This document shows, one piece after another, positions 23,982 to 30,151 of a stretch of 34,550 bases of DNA (the stretch's first letter is position 1; every line of letters begins with the position of its first letter). The notes beneath the pieces were generated by a model. The model searched no databases, had not been told where the DNA came from, and was given only the letters and a program-made list of their open reading frames with translations. The stretch is from Ruminococcus flavefaciens (lineage in GTDB: Bacteria; Bacillota; Clostridia; Oscillospirales; Ruminococcaceae): positions 1-34,550 of the forward strand of contig CACWHY010000029.1 in NCBI GenBank assembly GCA_902760805.1, written 5' to 3'. The position numbers and the translations under genes were made by a program.

Positions 23982-24356
23982 TTGAGCAATATAAAGTACA
24001 ACCAGCAGGAGGAAGCCTTCGAGCTGCCCTATAAGCTCTGGGGAAAGGTGCTCACCGTCCGCTTCTATGTGGATGAGGAGCAGACCATTATGGACAACTT
24101 CTCCGGAGTTGCCCAGAAGCTGGCGGCTCTGGACGGCGGCAAGAAGAAGGTGGCTCAGCTGGTGGCCGATGAGGGCTACTACAACGGCGCCGCAGAAAGC
24201 CTACAGGAAGCCATAAACGTCAATAAAGCCTACGTTGACATCGACGAGGACGGCGTGGTGCTGTGCTTCACCGTTGACAGCAGCGACGGCTATCTGGCTC
24301 CCCTTGATCTGGAGCTGGTGGAGGATCAGTTCGAGGTGATCGGCTGGCATCAATGA
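23982..24356 (+). CDS. Unknown protein of the T-box operon
   Basis: This is a 124-residue protein from TTG 23982 with GAAGGTGAG upstream, first gene after the T-box. I do not recognise a family. It has alternating strands and helices (FELPYKLWGKVLTVRFYVDEE; FSGVAQKLAALDGGKKKVAQLVADEGYYN; AYVDIDEDGVVLCFTVDSSDGYLAPLDLELVEDQFEV) and is acidic, compact and probably cytoplasmic, resembling small immunity-like or DUF2004-type folds. Its stop overlaps the RAYT start (ATGA). Placement under a threonine T-box suggests expression when tRNA-Thr is uncharged; a function in translation is only a guess. Confidence 0.65.
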   Translation: MSNIKYNQQEEAFELPYKLWGKVLTVRFYVDEEQTIMDNFSGVAQKLAALDGGKKKVAQLVADEGYYNGAAESLQEAINVNKAYVDIDEDGVVLCFTVDSSDGYLAPLDLELVEDQFEVIGWHQ

Positions 24357-24901
24357 CCACCCGGAAAAATATACGCCTGCAAGATCACGACTATAGCCGC
24401 AATGGTGCCTATTTCGTGACGATCTGTACGAAGGATAGACAATGCGTGTTTTGGGAGGATCACGATGTTTTTCCGATAAACGCCTCCTTTACCGAGATCC
24501 CCCACAGTGTAGGGGCGAACATCGTTCGCCCGCAGCAAACAAAAATACATCTTTCTGAATATGGAAGATACGTCAAAAATGCTCTCTTGGAGATACATGA
24601 TCATTACCCTATGATCTTTGTGGATGCATTTGTTATAATGCCAAATCATATACACGCAATAATAAGAGTATCTCAGGCGGACGGATCAGAAGACCACGGG
24701 CGCACAATGTGCGCCCCTACAATATCCCGTGTTGTAAAGCATTTTAAGGAGGCCGTAACAAAAATGAGCGGCTTCCCGATGTGGCAGAAAAGTTTTTACG
24801 ATCACATCATCCGCAGCGAAAAGGAATACCGGGAGATAAGCGCATACATCCGCAGAAATCCCGAAAAATGGACAAGCGACGAGTATTTCGTCAGAAAATA
24901 A
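24353..24901 (+). CDS. REP-associated tyrosine transposase (RAYT, Y1/IS200-like)
   Basis: This is a 182-residue single-strand DNA transposase of the TnpA-REP family. The motifs are N-terminal YFVTICTKDRQC, the HUH motif in MPNHIHAII, and FYDHIIRSEKEYREISAYIRRNPEKW, which carries the presumed catalytic Tyr. Such proteins cleave at GTAG-headed REP hairpins. Two REP sequences lie inside the frame: 24509-24531 (residues 53-60, VGANIVRP) and 24698-24720 in reverse (residues 116-123, GRTMCAPT). They fall in loops between conserved motifs and do not break the frame. Start ATG 24353 overlaps the previous stop; thrS follows 38 bases after the stop. Function looks intact. Confidence 0.9.
   Translation: MTTRKNIRLQDHDYSRNGAYFVTICTKDRQCVFWEDHDVFPINASFTEIPHSVGANIVRPQQTKIHLSEYGRYVKNALLEIHDHYPMIFVDAFVIMPNHIHAIIRVSQADGSEDHGRTMCAPTISRVVKHFKEAVTKMSGFPMWQKSFYDHIIRSEKEYREISAYIRRNPEKWTSDEYFVRK
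24509..24531 (+). repeat. REP palindrome inside the RAYT gene, forward
   Basis: GTAG followed by GGGCGAAC-atc-GTTCGCCC, a perfect 8-bp stem. It encodes residues 53-60 of the RAYT in frame. The stem bases differ from the 22.5 kb copies, but the changes are paired. Confidence 0.92.
24698..24720 (-). repeat. REP palindrome inside the RAYT gene, reverse
   Basis: GGGCGCAC-aat-GTGCGCCC then CTAC, i.e. GTAG plus hairpin on the minus strand. It encodes residues 116-123 in frame. With the copy at 24509 it forms an inward-facing inverted pair about 166 bases apart. Confidence 0.92.
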
Positions 24902-24939
24902 CGGCGGCAGAGTTCGCCAGAAATAAAGGAGAAATAACC

Positions 24940-26880
24940 ATGATAAAACTGACATTAAAGGACGGCAGCGTTCGTGAGATCGAGGCAGCTGCTCCTGCAA
25001 GCGAGATCATCAAGGGCATCGGCATGGGTCTTTACAAGGCTGCCTGCTGCGTTAAGATCAACGGCGAGGTCAAGGACCTGCGCACAGTTATCGACGCTGA
25101 CTGCGAGTTCGAGGTATGTACCTTCGACACTCTCGACGGCAAGAAGACCTTCTGGCACACTGCCTCTCACATCCTTGCACAGGCCGTAAAAAGGCTCTAT
25201 CCCAGCGCTAAGCTGGCTATCGGCCCTGCTATCGACAACGGCTTCTACTACGACTTCGACCTGGAGAAGCCCTTCACTCCCGAGGAGCTGACCAAGATCG
25301 AGGGCGAGATGAAGAAGATCGTCAAGGAGGATCTGGCTCTTGAGCAGTTCGAGCTCTCTCCCGAGGAGGCTATCGCTAAGCTGAAGGACATGGAGGAGCC
25401 CTACAAGGTAGAGCTCTGTGAGGAGCACGTCGGCAAGGGCGAGCCCATCTCATTCTACAAGCAGGGCGAGTTCACTGACCTCTGCGCAGGCCCCCACCTG
25501 ATGACAACTGCTCCCGTAAAGGCATTCAAGCTGCTGTCATGTACAGGCGCTTACTGGAGAGGCAGCGAGAAGAACAAGATGCTCTCCCGTGTTTACGCAA
25601 TCGCCTTCCCCAAGGCTTCCATGCTGGACGAGTACCTGAAGATGATCGAGGAGGCCAAACTCCGTGATCACAAGAAGCTGGGCAAGGAGCTGTCACTGTT
25701 CATGTTCGACCACACTGCTCCCGGTATGCCCTACTGGCTCCCCAGAGGCTGGAAGCTGTTCAACGCTCTGCTGGAATACTGGAGAGGCGTTCACGAGGAT
25801 CACGGCTACACCGAGATCTCCGGCCCTGTTCTCTCAAAGAAGGAGCTTTGGGTGACATCTGGTCACTGGGATCACTACCAGGACGGTATGTTCGTTATCC
25901 CTGCCGAGGAGGACAACGAGGTCTACTGCGCAAAGCCTATGAACTGCCCCAACGCTATCAAGGTATACATGAACAAGAAGCGCTCATATAAGGAGCTCCC
26001 CCTGAAGTTCAACCAGGTCGATGTTATCCACCGTAAGGAGAAGTCCGGCGAGCTCAACGGTCTGTTCCGTGTTCAGCAGTTCAGGCAGGACGACGCTCAT
26101 ATCCTTGTTACTGAGGAGCAGATCGCTTCTGAGATCAACGACATCATGGACATCGCAACTGAGATGTACAATACATTCGGCCTGAGCTATAAGGCTGAGC
26201 TTTCAACTCGTCCTGAGGACTTCATGGGCGACATCGAGGTATGGAACAAGGCTGAGGCTGACCTGAAGGCTATCCTTGAGGAGAAGTACGGTTCCGACGG
26301 ATATGAGCTCAACGAGGGCGACGGCGCATTCTACGGTCCTAAGATCGACCTGAAGATGAAGGACGCTATCGGCCGTGAGTGGCAGATGGGAACTATCCAG
26401 CTTGACTTCCAGCTCCCGCTGAACTTCCAGATGAAGTACATCGCAGCAGACGGCTCCGAGAAGCAGCCTGTTATGATCCACAGAGCGATTTTCGGCTCAT
26501 TCGAGAGATTTATCGGTATCATCACCGAGAACTTCACCGGCGCATTCCCCTTCTGGCTGTCACCTATGCAGGTGGGCATCGTGCCGATCCGCACAGAGCA
26601 CAACGAGTATGCTAAGAAGGTAGCTGCTCTGCTGAAGAAAAACCACATCAGAGCCGAGGCTGACTACACCGACGACAACATGAAGAACAAGATCAAGAAG
26701 TTCAAGGACATGAAGGATCCTTACGTTGTTATCATCGGCGACAGCGAGGCCGAGAACGAGCAGGTGTCTATCAATATCAGAGGCAACAAGCAGCTCAAGA
26801 ACGTTCCGCTGGATAAGTTCATCGAGATGTGCCGCACTATGAATGAGGAGCACTCACTGGACGTTATCGATACGCTGTAA
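24940..26880 (+). CDS. thrS: Threonyl-tRNA synthetase
   Basis: This is about 646 residues from ATG 24940 (AAAGGAG upstream; a longer frame to 24781 overlaps RAYT without a ribosome binding site). It has an N-terminal TGS domain (MIKLTLKDGSVREIE), the editing-domain HxxxH (WHTASHILAQAV), and FTDLCAGPHL. The class II core includes PMNCPN (zinc Cys), motif 2 GLFRVQQFRQDDAH, and motif 3 near PVMIHRAIFGSFERF. The anticodon-binding domain starts at PMQVGIVPIR. It attaches threonine to tRNA-Thr and removes mischarged serine. It lies third after the T-box, which probably controls it. Confidence 0.98.
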   Translation: MIKLTLKDGSVREIEAAAPASEIIKGIGMGLYKAACCVKINGEVKDLRTVIDADCEFEVCTFDTLDGKKTFWHTASHILAQAVKRLYPSAKLAIGPAIDNGFYYDFDLEKPFTPEELTKIEGEMKKIVKEDLALEQFELSPEEAIAKLKDMEEPYKVELCEEHVGKGEPISFYKQGEFTDLCAGPHLMTTAPVKAFKLLSCTGAYWRGSEKNKMLSRVYAIAFPKASMLDEYLKMIEEAKLRDHKKLGKELSLFMFDHTAPGMPYWLPRGWKLFNALLEYWRGVHEDHGYTEISGPVLSKKELWVTSGHWDHYQDGMFVIPAEEDNEVYCAKPMNCPNAIKVYMNKKRSYKELPLKFNQVDVIHRKEKSGELNGLFRVQQFRQDDAHILVTEEQIASEINDIMDIATEMYNTFGLSYKAELSTRPEDFMGDIEVWNKAEADLKAILEEKYGSDGYELNEGDGAFYGPKIDLKMKDAIGREWQMGTIQLDFQLPLNFQMKYIAADGSEKQPVMIHRAIFGSFERFIGIITENFTGAFPFWLSPMQVGIVPIRTEHNEYAKKVAALLKKNHIRAEADYTDDNMKNKIKKFKDMKDPYVVIIGDSEAENEQVSINIRGNKQLKNVPLDKFIEMCRTMNEEHSLDVIDTL

Positions 26881-26905
26881 GCTCTTGCTGTAAGGGGGCG
26901 TTATC

Positions 26906-27634
26906 ATGAAATGGATGATCATAGCCGTTGTCATTATTGGTATACTGTTCTCCATTTATGAAGCTAAGATAAAAGGATTTATCGGTGAAAAAGCCATTTC
27001 GATCCTGATAAATGGTCTGCCGGAGGATAAGTACAGGGTCATGAACAACATAATGCTGCGTTCCTCCCACGGCCTGACACAGGTAGATCATATAATCGTT
27101 TCGGTATATGGGATCTTTGTTATCGAAACTAAGAACTACAAAGGATGGATAACCGGCGGAGAGAATTCTGAGAACTGGACAAAAAACGTGTTCGGTCACA
27201 AATATAAGTTCCGCAATCCACTTAAGCAGAATTACGCCCATGTCAAGGCGCTCATGGAGCTTCTTGACATAACCGACAAGAACGTCTTTATCCCGGTAGT
27301 GGCATTTTCCGGATATGCTGACCTGAAGGTCAAGACAAACCAAAATGTTATTTACTATGGGGAGCTGAAGGGTCTTATAAAGGAGCATACACAGGAGCTT
27401 CTGACATATGAGCAGATGAATGAGTATGCGGATAAGATAACAGCATCAAACGTGGATTCAAAGGAAAACCGCAGAGAGCATATAGGTCAGATACATGAGG
27501 CCGAAGCTGTTCAGAGAGCGGCAGAAAACGGCATTTGTCCGAAATGCGGAAAACAACTTGTGCTCAGAAATGGAAAATTCGGTCAATTCTGGGGCTGCAC
27601 CGGTTATCCGTCATGTAAATACACTCACAAATAA
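26906..27634 (+). CDS. NERD-domain protein with N-terminal membrane helix and zinc finger
   Basis: This is a 242-residue protein. Residues 3-18 (WMIIAVVIIGILFSIY) form a membrane anchor. The NERD (nuclease-related) core follows: GFIGEKAISILI, then QVDHIIVSVYGIFVIETKNYKGWI with the D...ExK arrangement of PD-(D/E)xK nucleases. The C-terminal 40 residues contain a topoisomerase-type zinc finger (CPKCGKQL...FWGCTGYPSCKYT). The substrate is unknown; membrane-attached NERD proteins with this zinc finger are common in Firmicutes. It starts 25 bases after thrS. Confidence 0.85.
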   Translation: MKWMIIAVVIIGILFSIYEAKIKGFIGEKAISILINGLPEDKYRVMNNIMLRSSHGLTQVDHIIVSVYGIFVIETKNYKGWITGGENSENWTKNVFGHKYKFRNPLKQNYAHVKALMELLDITDKNVFIPVVAFSGYADLKVKTNQNVIYYGELKGLIKEHTQELLTYEQMNEYADKITASNVDSKENRREHIGQIHEAEAVQRAAENGICPKCGKQLVLRNGKFGQFWGCTGYPSCKYTHK

Positions 27635-27638
27635 CAAA

Positions 27639-27667
27639 AAAAGGGACTGCACAATGCAGTCCCTTTT
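27639..27667. terminator. Bidirectional terminator between NERD and Hsp20 genes
   Basis: AAAAGGGACTGC-acaat-GCAGTCCCTTTT, with A/T tracts on both sides so that it can act in both directions for the convergent genes. The stem is the same as at 9931-9956. Confidence 0.85.
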
Positions 27668-27671
27668 CACA

Positions 27672-28097
27672 TTATTTGATCTCAAGTCTTCTGGTGACCG
27701 GCTCCTGGGGCTTTTTCTTGGGAAGCTCAAGGATAAGGACACCGTTTTTATATTCTGCGGAAATAGCGTTCTCGTCCACCTCAGCGATGTCGAAGGTACG
27801 CTTATATGAGCCGAAGCTGCGCTCTCTGCGGATATATTTTCCGTCGTCGTCCTTCTGCTCTGTATCGGTCTTGTGCTCAGCGGAGATCGTCAGCTGCGAG
27901 CCGTTGATGTCGATACCGATGTCCTCCTTGTCAAAGCCGGGGAGCTCCGACTCCATGATATATTTATCTCCCTCGTCACGGATATCAGTGCGGCAGGAAT
28001 TAACTGCCATAGAGCCGCCGAAGAAGTCTCTGTCGATGTCGTTAAAAGCGTTCAGTACGCTGAAAGCGCTTCTGCCAAAGGGTGTAAGTCCATACAT
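27672..28097 (-). CDS. Hsp20/alpha-crystallin small heat-shock protein
   Basis: This is a 141-residue chaperone. The N-terminal arm has FGRSAFSVLNAFNDIDRDFFG. The alpha-crystallin domain spans about 37-125: RTDIRDEGDKYIMESELPGFDKEDIGIDI, LTISAEHKTD, RRERSFGSYKRTF and the conserved YKNGVLILELPKK. It oligomerises and holds unfolding proteins. AGGTATGAACT precedes its start. HrcA-type CIRCE sites lie about 145-195 bases upstream, suggesting heat-shock control. Confidence 0.95.
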   Translation of the reverse strand: MYGLTPFGRSAFSVLNAFNDIDRDFFGGSMAVNSCRTDIRDEGDKYIMESELPGFDKEDIGIDINGSQLTISAEHKTDTEQKDDDGKYIRRERSFGSYKRTFDIAEVDENAISAEYKNGVLILELPKKKPQEPVTRRLEIK

Positions 28098-28241
28098 AGT
28101 TCATACCTCCATAATAATGAGAATTTACGATACTTTTGAATGTTCACTTTCCATTGGAATCTGTCCTTTCTTTGTTTATGCTTATATGTTACCCCTGTTA
28201 TTTGAAAAAATGATCAGTGTTTTGTGACAAAAAGATGAAAT

Positions 28242-28268
28242 TTAGCACTCTCGCTTTCCGAGTGCTAA
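28242..28268. promoter_or_regulatory. CIRCE operator (HrcA site), perfect
   Basis: TTAGCACTC-N9-GAGTGCTAA matches the CIRCE consensus at every defined position. HrcA binds it and represses heat-shock genes. It lies between divergent hsp20 and dpaA; hsp20 is the expected target. Confidence 0.95.
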
Positions 28269-28291
28269 CACTCTGCCATAAAGAGTGCCAA
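28265..28291. promoter_or_regulatory. Second, degenerate CIRCE overlapping the first
   Basis: CTAACACTC-N9-GAGTGCCAA keeps the CACTC/GAGTG core and 9-base spacing, with 15 of 18 consensus positions. It overlaps the perfect CIRCE by four bases, centre to centre 23 bases. Confidence 0.65.
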
Positions 28292-28295
28292 AATC

Positions 28296-28322
28296 ACAAT
28301 TTCTCAGCCTCCTCATATAATG
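28296..28322 (+). promoter_or_regulatory. Sigma-K-like promoter of dpaAB
   Basis: AC (28296-28297), 16 bases, then CATATAATG (28314-28322) closely matches the late mother-cell sigma-K pattern AC-N16-CATAnnnTA. In B. subtilis the orthologous spoVF operon is sigma-K dependent. No good -35 for sigma-A is present at 17 bases. Confidence 0.6.
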
Positions 28323-28387
28323 TAGTACAGCGCCGAGCTTTGGCGCAAGATCATTATTGCCGGTGCTACGGCGGAATGGAGACTGAT

Positions 28388-29248
28388 ATGAAACTGATAA
28401 AAAGTATCCTGGCCGCAGGCGGAGACGCACGTCAGCTTTACTGTGCAGAGCGCCTTGCGGCCCACTTCGATATATCCGTAACTGGCTTTTCCGAGAGTGC
28501 TTTTCCCGAGGGAATGAGCCTGAAAAGGCTGTCTGCTGCCGGAAAAAGCCCCTTCGACTGCGTGATACTGCCGATCCCTGCGCTTGACGGGGAGGGCTTC
28601 GTGAACACGCCTCTTTCTCAGGAGAAGCTGCCCCTGGAAACGATCCGTGGGCTCCTTGCGCCGGGAGGGATAGTCTTTGCCGGGCGAGTGACTGAGGAGC
28701 TGCGCCGAGCCTTCCCGGAAAACCCGGTGATCGACTACTCCGTCCGTGAGGAGCTTTGCCTGAGAAATGCAGTCCCCACGGCAGAGGGAGCTGTTCAGAT
28801 TGCACTTTCAGAGCTGCCGGTGACACTCTGCGGACTGCCCGTGCTGATCATCGGACTTGGCAGGATCGGCACGGCGCTGGCAGGGATCCTTCGGGGCTTC
28901 GGGGCTCAGGTCACGGCGGCTGTGAGAAGTCCTGTTGGCCGGGCAAAGGCCGCAGCTATGGGGATCCCGGCTGTTTCATGCGGGGAGCTGCCCACGGACT
29001 TCGGACTGGTGGTGAACACGGCTCCCGAGCTGGTGCTTGACCGGGAAAAGCTGGGCAAATTCGGCACTTCCACACTATTCATCGACCTGGCCTCAAAGCC
29101 CGGCGGCATCGACATGGAGGCCGCTGCGGAGCTTGGACTGAAGGTGATCTGGGCGCTGGGACTGCCGGGGCGCTGCGCACCGGTAACTGCCGGATACATC
29201 GCTGCGGACACGATCGCAGGGATCATTGAGGAAAGGGGTGAGGCCTGA
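28388..29248 (+). CDS. dpaA: Dipicolinate synthase subunit A
   Basis: This is about 286 residues from ATG 28388 (GGAG 7 bases upstream; the longer open frame covers the CIRCE and promoter). A Rossmann NAD(P) fold is visible at about 150-215 (LPVLIIGLGRIGTALAGILRGFGAQVTAAVRS), preceded by SVREELCLRNAVPTAEGA, and the family ending FIDLASKPGGIDMEAAAELGLKVIWALGLPGR is present. DpaA with DpaB makes dipicolinic acid from dihydrodipicolinate in the mother cell for spore core dehydration. It overlaps dpaB by one base (TGATG). Confidence 0.95.
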   Translation: MKLIKSILAAGGDARQLYCAERLAAHFDISVTGFSESAFPEGMSLKRLSAAGKSPFDCVILPIPALDGEGFVNTPLSQEKLPLETIRGLLAPGGIVFAGRVTEELRRAFPENPVIDYSVREELCLRNAVPTAEGAVQIALSELPVTLCGLPVLIIGLGRIGTALAGILRGFGAQVTAAVRSPVGRAKAAAMGIPAVSCGELPTDFGLVVNTAPELVLDREKLGKFGTSTLFIDLASKPGGIDMEAAAELGLKVIWALGLPGRCAPVTAGYIAADTIAGIIEERGEA

Positions 29249-29838
29249 TGATCGAGGTTTTCAAGGGCCTGCGGATCGGCTATGCCATGACCGGCTCATT
29301 CTGCACCTTCGCCCGGAGCTTCGAGCAGGCGGAGCTCCTGACCGGCATGGGAGCGCAGCTCATCCCAATCATGTCGGAGAAGGCTGCCACGGTCTCCACA
29401 CGCTTCGGCAGCGCTGAGAAAAACCTCCGCCGCCTTAGCCAGATCGCCGGCCGGGAGGTCATAACCGACATTGCCGGAGCGGAGCCGATCGGTCCCAAGG
29501 ACATGACGGACATAATGGTGGTTGCGCCATGCACCTCCAACACCGCCGCAAAGCTGGCTTCCAGCATCACGGATTCCGCAGTGACCATGGCTGTGAAGTC
29601 ACATCTGCGTGGCGGAAAGCCGGTGGTGCTGGCGGTGGCCTCCAACGACTCCCTCATGGGCTCGGCGCCAAATCTAGGGGAGCTGTTCTGCCGGAAGGGT
29701 TACTATTTCGTTCCCATGGATCAGGACGATGTGGAGAAAAAGCCTGCATCTCTTGTGGCCAGGTTTTCTCTTCTGCCGGAGACTATCGAGGCGGCTCTTC
29801 GGGGATCACAGCTAAGGCCGCTGTTTTGCGAGAGGTAA
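29248..29838 (+). CDS. dpaB: Dipicolinate synthase subunit B
   Basis: This is a 196-residue flavoprotein-type subunit: GLRIGYAMTGSFCTFARSFEQAE at the start, VVAPCTSNTAAKLASSITDSAVTMAVKSHLR in the middle (FMN-site-like) and PVVLAVASNDSLMGSAPNLG near the end, all typical of SpoVFB. It is coupled to dpaA. The presence of both subunits is good evidence that the organism forms endospores or descends from a spore former. Confidence 0.95.
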   Translation: MIEVFKGLRIGYAMTGSFCTFARSFEQAELLTGMGAQLIPIMSEKAATVSTRFGSAEKNLRRLSQIAGREVITDIAGAEPIGPKDMTDIMVVAPCTSNTAAKLASSITDSAVTMAVKSHLRGGKPVVLAVASNDSLMGSAPNLGELFCRKGYYFVPMDQDDVEKKPASLVARFSLLPETIEAALRGSQLRPLFCER

Positions 29839-29879
29839 GCAGTTAGCCGTAACGATCGTTTTTCTGAGGAACGCTCTCT

Positions 29880-30038
29880 AAGAAAGCCTTTCTCAGAACT
29901 CTCCCCAAGCCTTATTTCAAAATTCCCCACACAAGGGCTCCAACACGGTGCTGATCTTAGCCAGCTGCCATGCCCTTGTGTGGGGAATTTTGCAGTTAAA
30001 AGTCTTTGGGAAGGGGGTCTGGGGGAAAGCCCTTTCTT
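29880..30038. mobile_element. About 160-bp long inverted-repeat (MITE-like) element
   Basis: The inner arms, 29918-29938 and 29972-29992, are a perfect 21-bp inverted repeat around a 33-base loop (AAAATTCCCCACACAAGGGC and its complement). Outer arms pair imperfectly: AAGAAAGCCTTTCTCAGAAC...CCCCAAG (29880-29907) with CTTTGGGAAGGGGG...AAAGCCCTTTCTT (30004-30038). No coding frame is supported. Three GCAGTTA heptamers (29839, 29992, 30057) flank its parts. It could be a non-autonomous mobile element or a structured RNA. Confidence 0.55.
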
Positions 30039-30073
30039 CTGTATGGTGTTCTTAACGCAGTTAATTATGTATT

Positions 30074-30107
30074 ATCTCCGAGGAGGTCATCCTCGGAGAT
30101 TTTTATT
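30074..30107 (+). terminator. Terminator downstream of dpaAB
   Basis: ATCTCCGAGGA-ggtca-TCCTCGGAGAT followed by TTTTATT. Perfect 11-bp stem. It lies just before the mobile element and marks its chromosomal flank. Confidence 0.85.
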
Positions 30108-30117
30108 ATGCAAACTT

Positions 30118-30151
30118 AGTCATGCCAAGCTCGTAGTCATGCCAAGCTCGT
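30118..30151. repeat. 17-bp tandem duplication at the recombinase 3' end
   Basis: AGTCATGCCAAGCTCGT occurs twice in direct succession. It spans the end of the serine recombinase frame: the second copy is read in another register and supplies the final codons and stop. It may mark the attachment-site side of the element. Confidence 0.8.
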
